Both the position numbers and the translations under genes were made by a program. DNA of 64,000 nucleotides from Ruminococcus flavefaciens (lineage in GTDB: Bacteria > Bacillota > Clostridia > Oscillospirales > Ruminococcaceae): the NCBI GenBank assembly GCA_023663905.1, contig JAMPGO010000001.1:812002-876001 (forward strand), in the 5' to 3' direction. How positions within the stretch are numbered: position 1 is the stretch's first letter; every line of letters begins with the position of its first letter. Below are positions 17,805 through 26,715 of the stretch, one piece after another. The notes beneath the pieces were generated by a model that was not told where the DNA came from, did not search any database, and saw only the letters and a list, made by a program, of their open reading frames with translations.

Positions 17805-17808
17805 TAAG

Positions 17809-17836
17809 ATTCCCCTGATTTTTTCAGGGGAATTTT
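17809..17836 (+). terminator. Intrinsic terminator of the first glnN
   Basis: Arms ATTCCCCTGA (17809-17818) and TCAGGGGAAT (17824-17833), 5-base loop, four T. It precedes the RBS of the next gene closely, so some read-through is likely. Confidence 0.75.
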
Positions 17837-17851
17837 GCAGGAGTGATATTT

Positions 17852-18157
17852 ATGCAGACTAAAGAATACGTTAAGCTTTTCTGGTATCATAATAATCCAA
17901 ACGAACCGAGAGTAATCATATACGAAGTTGATTTGCTCAACGACCGCTATCTTCTCCGCCTCATCGATATTTACGCTGACGGCAGGTGCATTAACAACGG
18001 CGACCCTTACGAGGCAGTTATAGAAGTTTTACCGCTTGAAACGGTCGAGGAACTGAATATGTGCGTATGGAGAGAAGAATTTCGTGCAGTCCGCATAAGT
18101 CAGGAGGAATTTGAGGAAATCTGGAACACCCATATATATTCAGGAAGCTTTGAATAA
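17852..18157 (+). CDS. DUF6881-like protein
   Basis: A 101-residue acidic protein of unknown function. The pattern WYHNNPNEPRVIIYEVD, then RLIDIYADGR and a C-terminal EEFEEIW resembles the DUF6881 family, known mostly as a small stand-alone domain, sometimes beside polymorphic toxins; none is seen here. The start at 17852 follows GCAGGAG; a GTG 9 bases earlier lies within the RBS. It lies 48 bases after glnN with no separate promoter seen and may be transcribed by read-through. Confidence 0.55.
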   Translation: MQTKEYVKLFWYHNNPNEPRVIIYEVDLLNDRYLLRLIDIYADGRCINNGDPYEAVIEVLPLETVEELNMCVWREEFRAVRISQEEFEEIWNTHIYSGSFE

Positions 18158-18182
18158 ATTTCAATGTTTTTTTCTGAGACTG

Positions 18183-18211
18183 TTGCAAAATCCGAAAAAA
18201 TGTAGTATAAT
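18183..18211 (+). promoter_or_regulatory. Promoter of asnB (TTGCAA class)
   Basis: TTGCAA at 18183-18188 and TATAAT at 18206-18211, spacer 17. Confidence 0.8.
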
Positions 18212-18243
18212 AATTCAGGAGAATTTATATCGGAGGTTTTTTT

Positions 18244-20106
18244 ATGTGCGGAATTGTAGGCTTCACTAATTTTATCGATGATTCCAACAAGGTTATCGGC
18301 GAAATGATGGACAGAATCAGGCACAGAGGTCCTGACGCTGAGGGCAAATATGTTGACGAGAATATAGCCCTCGGTCACCGCCGTCTTAGTATCATCGACG
18401 TAAGCTCATCGGGCGACCAGCCTATCTTCAACGAGGACGGCTCTATGGTCATCATCTTCAACGGCGAGATTTATAACTACCGTGAAATCCGTGAGAAGCT
18501 TATTGAAGAGGGTCATATCTTCAGGACTAACACAGATACGGAGGTTCTTCTTCACGGATATGAGGAATACGGCGAAAAACTGCTTGATATGCTTCGTGGA
18601 ATGTTCGCTTTCGTCATCTGGGACAAGAATAAAAAGGAGCTTTTCGGGGCAAGGGATTTCTTCGGCATAAAGCCTATGTACTATGCAGTTATGGGCAGAA
18701 CACTTATGTTCGGCTCGGAAATCAAGAGCTTTCTCGCTCATCCGCATTTCAAAAAGGAACTCAACACGACGGCTCTCGAAAACTACCTCACGTTTCAGTA
18801 TTCGCCCACAAAAGAGACTTTCTTCAAAAACGTCTACAAGCTTCTTCCTGCGCATTATTTCCGCTATAAAGACGGCAGAATGCAGATAAAGCGCTACTGG
18901 GATGTTAACTTCAATGCGGACGGCAGACCTGAGCTTGACGAATGGGTGAACAGGATTTCCGAGACGTTCAGGAACTCTGTTGAAGCCCATAAAATCGCCG
19001 ATGTCGAGGTAGGCTCGTTCCTGTCAAGCGGTGTGGATTCAAGCTATGTTGCGGCGGTTGCGGATGTTGACAAGACTTTTACCGTCGGCTTCGGCTCGGA
19101 TGAGAAATACAACGAAATCGGCTGGGCAAAGAGCTTCTCAAAGGCTATCGGCAAGGAGAATACCCGCAAGGTAATCACTCCCGAGGAATACTGGGGAAGC
19201 CTTGAGAAAATCCAGTATCATATGGACGAACCGCTTGCCGACCCGTCTGCTGTTGCGCTCTATTTCGTCTGCAATATCGCTTCCGAGAAGCTGAAGGTTG
19301 TGCTGTCGGGCGAAGGTGCTGACGAGATTTTTGGCGGATATAACGTCTACAGCGACCCCGACGGTACTCTTTATGACAAGATACCGATGAGTATAAGGCA
19401 CGCAGTCGGCTCGCTTGCGGAGAAATTGCCTGCACATCGTGGAGTGAATTTCTTCGTACGCAAGGGCAAGACCGTTGAGGAGCGCTTTATCGGCAACGCT
19501 TATATGTTCACACCCGAACAGCGCAAGGAACTGCTTAAAATCACGACAGGCGCACCCGACCCGACCGAGATAACCCGACCCTATTTCAGCCGTGTGAAGA
19601 ATCAGGACGACGTGACGAAAATGCAGTATCTCGACCTGCACCTATGGATGATGGGCGATATACTTCTAAAAGCCGACAAGATGAGTATGGCAAATTCGCT
19701 GGAGCTTCGAGTGCCGTTCCTTGATAAGGAAGTAATGTCGCTTGCCGAGAAAATCCCAACAAAGTACCGTGTAACCCACGACAAGACAACGGCGGAGACG
19801 AAATATATCACCAAATATGCGATGAGGCTTGCCGCAAAGAAAGATACTCCCGAGCAGACCGCAAAGACCGCAGTCAAGAAAAAGCTCGGCTTTCCTGTAC
19901 CTATCCGTGTGTGGCTGAAAGAGGATAAGTATTACGGCATAGTCCGCAGTGCTTTTGAGGGCGAGAGTTCGCAGAAGTTCTTCAATACCGCAGTGCTTGT
20001 TAAGCTTCTCGACGACCACCGTGACGGAAAAGCCGACAACAGCCGTAAAATCTGGACTGTCTTTGCATTTCTTGTGTGGTACAGAGTCTATTTCGAGAAT
20101 AACTAA
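18244..20106 (+). CDS. asnB: Asparagine synthetase B (glutamine-hydrolysing)
   Basis: A 620-residue AsnB. The N-terminal Ntn glutaminase has Cys2 (MCGIVGF), RHRGPDAEG, GHRRLSIID and FNGEIYNY. The synthetase domain has the ATP-pyrophosphatase loop VGSFLSSGVDSSYVA, LSGEGADEIFGGY and LELRVPFLDKEV. It makes asparagine from aspartate, ATP and glutamine. The start is fixed by the need for Cys2 and by CGGAGG upstream. pyrB follows after 58 bases with only a hairpin between, so both may share the asnB promoter. Confidence 0.93.
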   Translation: MCGIVGFTNFIDDSNKVIGEMMDRIRHRGPDAEGKYVDENIALGHRRLSIIDVSSSGDQPIFNEDGSMVIIFNGEIYNYREIREKLIEEGHIFRTNTDTEVLLHGYEEYGEKLLDMLRGMFAFVIWDKNKKELFGARDFFGIKPMYYAVMGRTLMFGSEIKSFLAHPHFKKELNTTALENYLTFQYSPTKETFFKNVYKLLPAHYFRYKDGRMQIKRYWDVNFNADGRPELDEWVNRISETFRNSVEAHKIADVEVGSFLSSGVDSSYVAAVADVDKTFTVGFGSDEKYNEIGWAKSFSKAIGKENTRKVITPEEYWGSLEKIQYHMDEPLADPSAVALYFVCNIASEKLKVVLSGEGADEIFGGYNVYSDPDGTLYDKIPMSIRHAVGSLAEKLPAHRGVNFFVRKGKTVEERFIGNAYMFTPEQRKELLKITTGAPDPTEITRPYFSRVKNQDDVTKMQYLDLHLWMMGDILLKADKMSMANSLELRVPFLDKEVMSLAEKIPTKYRVTHDKTTAETKYITKYAMRLAAKKDTPEQTAKTAVKKKLGFPVPIRVWLKEDKYYGIVRSAFEGESSQKFFNTAVLVKLLDDHRDGKADNSRKIWTVFAFLVWYRVYFENN

Positions 20107-20115
20107 AAAATTTTT

Positions 20116-20136
20116 GGCGAGGGATTATCTCTCGCC
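20116..20136 (+). other. Intercistronic hairpin between asnB and pyrB
   Basis: Eight pairs (GGCGAG/CTCGCC plus two inner pairs, one G-U) with a 5-base loop. No T run follows on the plus strand, so it is not a normal terminator; it may protect or split the transcript. Confidence 0.45.
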
Positions 20137-20164
20137 ATTATATAAAACAAAGGAGATAAAAATT

Positions 20165-21247
20165 ATGCAGTCAGAATATCAGCACCTTATTGACCTGAGC
20201 GATTACCCTGTTGAGTGGTGGAACAGAATCGTTGAGCTTGGAGTTAAAATCAAGGAGAATCCGCAGGAATACGCACACGAATGCGACGGAAAGATTATGG
20301 CAACCCTCTTCTATGAGCCTTCCACAAGAACGCAGATGTCCTTCCAGACGGCTATGCTCCGTCTCGGCGGTCGTATCATCGGCTTCGATAATCCCGCAAA
20401 CTCGTCCGTATCAAAGGGCGAGACTATCAAGGACACAACTAAAATCGTCAGCAGTTATGCGGATATTCTCGTAATGCGCCACCCTGTCGCAGGAGCTTCA
20501 AAAGCCGCTTCTCTCTCGGCTGACTGCCCTGTCATCAACGCCGGCGACGGCGGTCATCTTCACCCGACACAGACCCTCACAGACCTGCTGACGCTTAAAA
20601 TCGAGAAAAAGACCCTCAGCGGACTTACTATCGGTATGTGCGGAGACCTGATTAACGGCAGAACGGTTCACTCGCTCTGCAAAGCCCTCAGTATGTTCAG
20701 CAACAACAGGTTTATCTTCATTTCAACACCCGAGCTTCGTATGCCTGCCTATATCAAGGACATCATAAAGGCTAACGGAAGCACTTACGAGGAAGTCAAC
20801 ACGCTTGAAGAGGCTATCGGCGGACTTGACGTGCTTTATATGACGAGAATCCAGCAGGAGCGTTTTGCGAGCCGTGAGGAGTACCTTGCGCAGAAGAATA
20901 CATACGTTCTCGACCGCAAGAAAATGGCGCTTGCTCCGAAGGATATGATAGTACTGCACCCTCTGCCGAGAGTTGATGAGATAACCGTTGACGTTGACGA
21001 CGACAGCCGTGCAATGTACTTCACGCAGGCAAAGTACGGTGTATTTGCACGTATGGCGCTGATTATGACTATATTGAGCGAGAAGAAGGGTTCTGAAACG
21101 CTCAGGGGCAAGGTCTACAGCGGAGTGAAATGCGATAACCCGAGATGTATCACCAACCACGAGGAATATCTCCCGAAGAGCTTCAGATTCAGCGGTGACG
21201 AAACGCTTCTTGAGTGCGAATACTGCGATGAGCGCAAGCTGATATAA
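20165..21247 (+). CDS. pyrB: Aspartate carbamoyltransferase with fused PyrI-type zinc tail
   Basis: A 360-residue protein. Residues about 1-310 are a catalytic aspartate transcarbamoylase: FYEPSTRTQMSF (carbamoyl-phosphate loop STRT), MRHPVAG, INAGDGGHLHPTQTLTD and HPLPRVDEI. The last 45 residues carry four cysteines spaced as in the zinc domain of PyrI (CDNPRC, then CEYC), without PyrI's nucleotide-binding domain. It catalyses the first committed step of pyrimidine synthesis; the zinc tail may aid oligomer contacts rather than allostery. ATG 20165 follows AAAGGAGAT. An upstream extension of the frame overlaps asnB and is not used. Confidence 0.92.
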   Translation: MQSEYQHLIDLSDYPVEWWNRIVELGVKIKENPQEYAHECDGKIMATLFYEPSTRTQMSFQTAMLRLGGRIIGFDNPANSSVSKGETIKDTTKIVSSYADILVMRHPVAGASKAASLSADCPVINAGDGGHLHPTQTLTDLLTLKIEKKTLSGLTIGMCGDLINGRTVHSLCKALSMFSNNRFIFISTPELRMPAYIKDIIKANGSTYEEVNTLEEAIGGLDVLYMTRIQQERFASREEYLAQKNTYVLDRKKMALAPKDMIVLHPLPRVDEITVDVDDDSRAMYFTQAKYGVFARMALIMTILSEKKGSETLRGKVYSGVKCDNPRCITNHEEYLPKSFRFSGDETLLECEYCDERKLI

Positions 21248-21263
21248 GAACGGCTGATTATAC

Positions 21264-21304
21264 GGGCTGTAAGTTTATGCTAACTTACAGCTCTTATTTT
21301 TTTG
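21264..21304 (+). terminator. Intrinsic terminator of pyrB
   Basis: Twelve-base arms (21264-21275 and 21282-21293, one G-U), 6-base loop, then TTATTTTTTTG. Confidence 0.88.
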
Positions 21305-21313
21305 CAGAAACGC

Positions 21314-21342
21314 TTGACAAAACTGTTATAACTGTGTATACT
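21314..21342 (+). promoter_or_regulatory. Promoter of the GntR-ABC operon
   Basis: TTGACA at 21314-21319 and TATACT at 21337-21342, spacer 17. The -10 overlaps the palindrome described next. Confidence 0.85.
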
Positions 21343-21355
21343 GTATATATACAGT
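21340..21355 (+). promoter_or_regulatory. Operator palindrome for the GntR/YtrA-type regulator
   Basis: ACTGTATATATACAGT is a perfect 16-bp palindrome overlapping the -10 box and start site. Its position and the adjacent gntR-type gene suggest autorepression. Confidence 0.7.
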
Positions 21356-21372
21356 AAAAACGAGGTGATACA

Positions 21373-21744
21373 GTGAATATATTTATCGACAACAGAAGTG
21401 GTACTCCGATTTACGACCAGATTTACAGTCAGGTCAGGAATCTCATTATCAGCGGTGAACTCCGTGAGAACGACCCTCTTCCGTCTATCAGGAATCTTGC
21501 AAAAGACCTGCGAATCAGCGTTGTTACTACAAAACGTGCCTATGATGAGCTTGAAAAAGAGGGATTTGTTTATACCGTTCCCGCAAAGGGCTGTTTTGTT
21601 GCGCCGAAGAACACGGAAATGCTCAGGGAAGCCAATCTCCGCAAAATCGAGGAGCTTATTATGGAGATTAAACAGCTCGCTTCGTCCTGCCGTCTCACGA
21701 CCGACGACATAATTGAAATGATTAAATATCTTGATGAGGAGTGA
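21373..21744 (+). CDS. GntR-family regulator, YtrA subfamily
   Basis: A 123-residue protein: a GntR winged helix (about 10-75, with YDQIYSQVRNLIISGEL, LPSIRNLAKDL and TTKRAYDELEKEGFV) followed by a short helical tail of about 40 residues. That short tail is typical of YtrA regulators, which control ABC transporters in the same operon in answer to envelope-active compounds. The start is GTG behind GAGGTGAT. The ATP-binding protein gene begins 6 bases after its stop. Confidence 0.9.
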   Translation: MNIFIDNRSGTPIYDQIYSQVRNLIISGELRENDPLPSIRNLAKDLRISVVTTKRAYDELEKEGFVYTVPAKGCFVAPKNTEMLREANLRKIEELIMEIKQLASSCRLTTDDIIEMIKYLDEE

Positions 21745-21750
21745 TTTGCT

Positions 21751-22584
21751 ATGAATGCTATCGAAGTAAAAAATCTGACGAAAAAATACAAGGGATTCGC
21801 CCTCGAAAACCTGAATCTTACGCTTCCGGGCGGTTGTGTTATGGGACTTATCGGCGAGAACGGCGCAGGCAAAAGCACGGCTATAAAGTCGATTCTCGGG
21901 ATTATCCGTCCCGACAGCGGAAGTGTTGAGCTTCTCGGAAAATCGCCTTCCGCTGATATAAGAAACGACATCGGGGTTGTGCTTGACGAGGTTGGAATGC
22001 CACAGGAATTTAACATCCGTGAGATAGGCGCAGTGATGAAGAACAGCTTCACGAACTGGGACGACGGACTTTTCCGTGATTATATGGCGAAATTCAGGCT
22101 TCCCGATAAAAAGCCGTTCAAGTCGTTTTCAAAGGGAATGAAGATGAAGCTGGGCATAGCCGTTGCGCTCTCGCACAATGCAAGGCTTCTGATACTCGAT
22201 GAGCCGACAAGCGGACTCGACCCTGTTGTGCGTGATGAAATCGTGGATATTTTCAACGACTTCACCCGTGACGAGAATCACTCGATACTTATTTCATCGC
22301 ACATCGTCAGCGATTTGGAGAAAATCTGCGACTATATAGCGTTCCTGCACAATGGCAGACTTATGCTCTGCGAGGAAAAAGACCGTCTGCTAGAGCAGTA
22401 TTGCTTTATCAATACGACGGCGGATATGCTCGGCGAACTCGATAAATCGGCGGTAATCGGCAGGAAAGTTACAAAATGGGGTGTTGAGGCAATTGTTGAC
22501 AGGAATAAAATCCCACACTCATTCGAGACCCTGCCGATAACAATTGAGGACTTGTTTATCTTTATGGTCAAGGAGGAAAAGTAA
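21751..22584 (+). CDS. ABC transporter ATP-binding protein
   Basis: A 277-residue ATPase. Walker A is GENGAGKST, the C-loop is the divergent FSKGM, Walker B is LLILDEPTSGLD, and the switch is SSHIVSDLE. It pairs with the permease that follows. YtrA-linked exporters of this type are linked to cell-wall-antibiotic stress or peptide export; the substrate is unknown. Translation is coupled closely to the GntR gene (AGGAG in the end of that gene) and to the permease (1 base gap). Confidence 0.9.
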   Translation: MNAIEVKNLTKKYKGFALENLNLTLPGGCVMGLIGENGAGKSTAIKSILGIIRPDSGSVELLGKSPSADIRNDIGVVLDEVGMPQEFNIREIGAVMKNSFTNWDDGLFRDYMAKFRLPDKKPFKSFSKGMKMKLGIAVALSHNARLLILDEPTSGLDPVVRDEIVDIFNDFTRDENHSILISSHIVSDLEKICDYIAFLHNGRLMLCEEKDRLLEQYCFINTTADMLGELDKSAVIGRKVTKWGVEAIVDRNKIPHSFETLPITIEDLFIFMVKEEK

Positions 22585-22585
22585 A

Positions 22586-23212
22586 ATGAAAGGTTTATTG
22601 TTAAAAGAATTTATAATGCTCCGCAAGAGCTGGTTTGCATTCACGCTTCTTATTGCCGTATTCAGTGCAATTGCGGTCTGGAGTGGCGAATTACAGATGC
22701 TCCTGATTGCACCGCTCTTTGTGTCAATATGGTTATTCAGTTTTCTTGGTATGGACGAACAGAGCAGGTGGAAACAGTATTCCGCCACACTTCCCTATGA
22801 ACGCAGTACGTTTGTATCGTCGAAATATCTGATAATGATAATTCTGAATGCCGTTTCAGTGGTGTTCATTACAGTCTGCTACCTGATTGCGTCCGCTGTC
22901 GGAAAAGCCGAATTTTCGGGAAGTTACCTGCTTATGCTGATTATTTTTGCGGTATTCATAGGGCTGATTTACCCTACAATCATTCTTCCCCTTAACTACA
23001 GATTCAGCACGGAGAAAAGCAGAATAATCCTGATGATTATCAACGGAGCAATGGGCGGTGTTTCTGTAACTTTAATGCAGAACGTTATATCGTCCGATAT
23101 TGTGAGCAGTATCGCAAAATACATTCCGCTGATTATTCTCGCAGTAACCGCAGTCCTCTTTGTACTCTCGTGGCTGTTGTCAATCAGAATCTACGAAAAG
23201 AAGGACATATAA
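22586..23212 (+). CDS. ABC-2 type permease
   Basis: A 208-residue membrane protein with about six hydrophobic segments and almost no soluble domain, of the ABC-2 permease type. ATG 22586 lies 1 base after the ATPase stop and follows AAGGAGG. It would form the exporter with the ATPase encoded upstream. Confidence 0.82.
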   Translation: MKGLLLKEFIMLRKSWFAFTLLIAVFSAIAVWSGELQMLLIAPLFVSIWLFSFLGMDEQSRWKQYSATLPYERSTFVSSKYLIMIILNAVSVVFITVCYLIASAVGKAEFSGSYLLMLIIFAVFIGLIYPTIILPLNYRFSTEKSRIILMIINGAMGGVSVTLMQNVISSDIVSSIAKYIPLIILAVTAVLFVLSWLLSIRIYEKKDI

Positions 23213-23218
23213 AAAAAT

Positions 23219-23245
23219 GCACCCGTTTTGTCGGGTGCTTTTTAT
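23219..23245. terminator. Bidirectional terminator between the ABC operon and the FkbM gene
   Basis: Arms GCACCCG (23219-23225) and CGGGTGC (23232-23238), T run after and A run before, so it can serve both convergent units. Confidence 0.85.
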
Positions 23246-24310
23246 TCAGAGAGTGGCATAGAGATTTGTTTCCCACGCAGGAATATAGAGCTGGTGGCGG
23301 ATATATAGCTTATAATCGGGATTGATAGTCTTTATGAGGAGCGGAATATCGAAAATATCCTCATTTCTGTGGTAGAGGGCAATCATAAGTCGGGGCGAGT
23401 ATCTTGCAATGGTATTTGCCGAACCCCATATGGCTTCACGCTCAAAGCCCTCAACGTCCATTTTGATGATAGTCGCACTTCTTTTGTCGAGAATGCTGTC
23501 AACGGAGAGAGCGCTTATCATAGTATTGGAGCTTGCGCAGATAGCGGACTGTCTGCCTGCCTTTGCGGAGAACGGAAGTTCCGTATCAACGCACCAAGCC
23601 GCCGCATTGAACGGGAAAACGTGGGGCATACCGTCAACGAATCGAGCGAGCTTCTTGAAATTCTTGCGGTCGGGTTCGAGGGCATAGATACCTGCATAGC
23701 GACCACGTGTAACTTCAAGCAGTTCCTTTATGGTATCGCCGTTGTATGCGCCGAGGTCAACGTAGGTCTCGTTGAGATGAGGCTTGATAATATCCCTGTA
23801 AATCTCGGACTTAGGCGTTGTAACGCTTGCGAGGTAGCTTATATCACCGCTTATCTTGAAGTTGATGATATTTGCGTAAACACGTCTGGAATAGTCGTCC
23901 TCGAGCATATCGTATACCTGCTGAATTTTCTGCGCATTTTCAACGCAGTATTCGTAGGTAAACAGACCGTCGCCCGCAACAGGAACGTCAGGTACATACA
24001 GCGTGTGCTTCTCGGCAAGCTCGGTAATCTTGTCAACGATTGACTGATAACCTGCGGCAAAGGCGAGGACGATAACAAAATCCTCAACCATTTCCTCGAT
24101 TTCCGAGAGCTTATGCACACGGTAGCCCTCAAAGGAGTGACCACGCACAAAATCATCGCTCGCAAAGATTCCCGAGAGAATAATGCCTTTTTCCCTGAAA
24201 ACCGACATTATTTTCAATGCGCCGTCGCCCATACCGTATATAAAAATGGGTCTTTTTTCTGATTTAAGCTTATCCCAGGTGGATAGTTTTTCTTTTATAA
24301 AGGAAATCAT
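23246..24310 (-). CDS. FkbM-family methyltransferase with N-terminal Rossmann-like domain
   Basis: A 354-residue protein. The N-terminal part (about 20-110) has IYGMGDGALKIM and looks like a small nucleotide- or sugar-binding domain often fused to FkbM in polysaccharide gene sets. The C-terminal FkbM domain has the SAM-binding loop YVDLGAYNGDT, ALEPDRKNFKKL and IKMDVEGFEREAI. The acceptor, usually a sugar or lipid, is unknown. It is downstream of a PH-domain gene (19-base gap) on the minus strand. Confidence 0.8.
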   Translation of the reverse strand: MISFIKEKLSTWDKLKSEKRPIFIYGMGDGALKIMSVFREKGIILSGIFASDDFVRGHSFEGYRVHKLSEIEEMVEDFVIVLAFAAGYQSIVDKITELAEKHTLYVPDVPVAGDGLFTYEYCVENAQKIQQVYDMLEDDYSRRVYANIINFKISGDISYLASVTTPKSEIYRDIIKPHLNETYVDLGAYNGDTIKELLEVTRGRYAGIYALEPDRKNFKKLARFVDGMPHVFPFNAAAWCVDTELPFSAKAGRQSAICASSNTMISALSVDSILDKRSATIIKMDVEGFEREAIWGSANTIARYSPRLMIALYHRNEDIFDIPLLIKTINPDYKLYIRHQLYIPAWETNLYATL

Positions 24311-24329
24311 TTTAACACTCCGAAAAAAT

Positions 24330-24713
24330 TTATTCAGTATCGTCGCCGTAATTTATATCGAACATATCACGACCTCTGATACTGTACTTATCACGCATCT
24401 GGTTCATATATTTATCGATAAGGTCAAGAACCTGACGGACATTTTTTATGCTCTTCACCGTCTTTACAGGAGTTTCAACGTCCTTGCTGTGGATTGTAAT
24501 AGTACCGCACCCGAACATCCTCTGCCAGAACGAGCGTGTAATGCTCTTGTCGGTAATCTTGTACAGGTCAATTTCGTCCTCGCTGATATTGAAAAAGCCG
24601 TTTCGGGTAATAAATTTCGTCTCCGTGAGATAGTATCTCGTAAACGACAGCGGCAGACCGAAAACAGTGCGCTTTTTGTCAGTCCAGATATAATCTATTT
24701 CATTTTTAGCCAT
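24330..24713 (-). CDS. Soluble bacterial PH-domain (bPH2) protein
   Basis: A 127-residue protein with a bPH2-like fold: YYLTETKFITRNGFFNISEDEIDLYKITDKSI and RMFGCGTITIHS match the family pattern of a strand pair and a conserved GxG turn. No membrane helix is seen, unlike the YdbS/YdbT-type proteins encoded at 36.5-38.3 kb. Function unknown; it shares a promoter with the FkbM gene. Confidence 0.7.
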   Translation of the reverse strand: MAKNEIDYIWTDKKRTVFGLPLSFTRYYLTETKFITRNGFFNISEDEIDLYKITDKSITRSFWQRMFGCGTITIHSKDVETPVKTVKSIKNVRQVLDLIDKYMNQMRDKYSIRGRDMFDINYGDDTE

Positions 24714-24741
24714 AAAAAAATCCTTTCAGCTGATATAATCT

Positions 24742-24770
24742 ATTTTACCACAAATTTCGCCATAAGTCAA
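24742..24770 (-). promoter_or_regulatory. Promoter of the PH-domain/FkbM unit
   Basis: Minus strand TTGACT (24770-24765) and TAAAAT (24747-24742), spacer 17. Confidence 0.72.
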
Positions 24771-24778
24771 TAAATTTT

Positions 24779-24809
24779 TTCCCGTGAGCGCAACCCACGG
24801 GAATTTTTT
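24779..24809 (+). other. Hairpin at the 3' end of ftsH with T run on the opposite strand
   Basis: Arms TTCCCGTG (24779-24786) and CACGGGAA (24796-24803) with T run 24804-24809 on the plus strand. The gene ending here, ftsH, is on the minus strand, where the hairpin is followed by A, not U. It may stop antisense transcription into ftsH. Confidence 0.5.
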
Positions 24810-26700
24810 ATGATTCGGGAACGTCTTTTTTGAGAATAGACTGGTATTCCCTGTCCTCTTCAACGTCCTCGCCCTGCATAAGACGCTCAAAGTCAGGACC
24901 GTCAATCTTTTCGTACTTCAGCAGATAGCTTGCGAGCCTGTGCATTTTATCCTCATTCGCCTTGAGAATAGCAGTACAGTCGCTGTAAGCCTTTTCGATA
25001 ATATTTCTGACTTCCGTATCAATCTGAGAAGCGACAGCTTCGCTGTAATTTCGTGAATGCCCATAGCTCTTGCCGAGGAAAACCTCATCGTCGTTATTGT
25101 CAGAGCCGTAAACGACCGTACCGAGCTTGCTGGAGAATCCGTACTTCGTAACCATATTTCTTGCGGTATTCGTCGCACGCTCAATATCGTTTGAAGCGCC
25201 TGTGCATATATCATCGAGGAAAAGCTCTTCCGCAACACGTCCTCCGAGAAGCATAATTATATTCTCTCTCATAGCATTGCGTGATACGTGCATATCGTCG
25301 GTATCGGGACGTGTGACAGTCAGACCCGCAGCCATTCCACGCTGGATTATAGTAACCTGATGTACCTTGTCCTGCGAGGGAAGATTATATGCCGCAACAG
25401 CGTGACCTGCTTCGTGGTATGCCGTAATCTTCTTGTCGTGTTCGGTAACAATGCGTGACTTCTTTTCAGGTCCTGCAATAACCTTCATAGTGGCTTCCTC
25501 AATATCCTTTTCGGTGATAGCCATACGGTTAGCTCTTGCGGCGAGAAGTGCGGATTCATTGAGGAGATTTTCGAGGTCTGCACCCGTAAAGCCCTGCGTT
25601 GTCTGAGCGATTACCTTCAAATCAACATCAGGAGCGAGCGGTTTGTTTTTTGCGTGGACTTTCAGAATCTCTTCACGACCCTTTACATCGGGATAGCCGA
25701 CGACAATCTGCCTGTCAAAACGTCCGGGACGGAGCAGGGCAGGGTCGAGAATATCACGGCGGTTTGTGGCTGCGATAACAATAACGCTCTCGTTGCCTGC
25801 AAAGCCGTCCATCTCAACAAGAAGCTGATTGAGGGTCTGCTCACGCTCATCGTGACCGCCACCCAGACCTGCACCTCTGTGGCGACCTACAGCGTCGATT
25901 TCGTCAATAAAGATGATAGCAGGAGCGTGTTTTTTCGCCTGCTCAAACAGGTCTCGCACACGTGAAGCACCCACACCGACGAACATCTCAACGAAATCCG
26001 AGCCTGAAATCGGGAAAAATGGACATCCTGCCTCACCTGCGACAGCTCTTGCGAGGAGAGTTTTACCTGTTCCGGGAGGACCTAGCAGAAGCACGCCTTT
26101 CGGGATTTTTGCGCCAATATCGGCATATTTGTTGGGATGTTTGAGGTAGTCAACGATTTCCTCAAGCTCCTGTTTTTCCTCGTCAGCGCCTGCAACATCT
26201 TCAAAAGTAGCCTTGCGACCGCTTGCCTGATTCTTGAGGTTAGCCTTGCCGAACGAGTTGTATTTTCCACCGCCGCCGCTCTGCTTCATCATAAAATAGA
26301 GGATGAAAATACCGAGCAGGACAGTGAGAACGACAGGAATGAGGGAATAAATCCACGTTCTGTCGGTAATCTTGATATAGTTCTGCACGAGCGGTTCGTC
26401 GGGATATTTCTCGTTGTATTCCTTGCGGTAGTTTTCCGTATCGCTCAGGAAGATATTGACATTCGGCACGTTATACTTATGTGTGTCCAGAGAGTCCCTG
26501 AGCTTGTATGTGAGTTCGCCCGAACCCAAATCGAGTTCATAGTAGGCGACTTCATAGTCATCGAAATAGCTGATAACCGACGTGTATTCCGTGTTCACGG
26601 ACGTGTCCGAGAGCTTTGAGATGACGAAATACAGGCAAAAAACGGACAGCAGGACAATCAGAATATAAGTAAAAATACCTTTGCTTTTCTTTGGGGTCAA
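24808..26700 (-). CDS. ftsH: ATP-dependent zinc metalloprotease FtsH
   Basis: A 630-residue membrane-anchored AAA+ protease that degrades misfolded and regulatory membrane proteins. Two membrane helices flank a ~75-residue extracytoplasmic domain near the N-terminus. Walker A is GPPGTGKT, Walker [16 protein letters not shown] region [20 protein letters not shown], and the zinc motif HEAGH. TTG at 26700 is preferred over the GTG 9 bases upstream because GGAG lies 8 bases before it. It is the last gene of the rnj-to-ftsH series and starts 15 bases after tilS. Confidence 0.94.
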   Translation of the reverse strand: MTPKKSKGIFTYILIVLLSVFCLYFVISKLSDTSVNTEYTSVISYFDDYEVAYYELDLGSGELTYKLRDSLDTHKYNVPNVNIFLSDTENYRKEYNEKYPDEPLVQNYIKITDRTWIYSLIPVVLTVLLGIFILYFMMKQSGGGGKYNSFGKANLKNQASGRKATFEDVAGADEEKQELEEIVDYLKHPNKYADIGAKIPKGVLLLGPPGTGKTLLARAVAGEAGCPFFPISGSDFVEMFVGVGASRVRDLFEQAKKHAPAIIFIDEIDAVGRHRGAGLGGGHDEREQTLNQLLVEMDGFAGNESVIVIAATNRRDILDPALLRPGRFDRQIVVGYPDVKGREEILKVHAKNKPLAPDVDLKVIAQTTQGFTGADLENLLNESALLAARANRMAITEKDIEEATMKVIAGPEKKSRIVTEHDKKITAYHEAGHAVAAYNLPSQDKVHQVTIIQRGMAAGLTVTRPDTDDMHVSRNAMRENIIMLLGGRVAEELFLDDICTGASNDIERATNTARNMVTKYGFSSKLGTVVYGSDNNDDEVFLGKSYGHSRNYSEAVASQIDTEVRNIIEKAYSDCTAILKANEDKMHRLASYLLKYEKIDGPDFERLMQGEDVEEDREYQSILKKDVPES

Positions 26701-26715
26701 GTTGCACACTCCAAT

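Noticed and set aside
24779..24809. Hairpin as the ftsH terminator
   Set aside because: The T run is on the plus strand while ftsH is on the minus strand.
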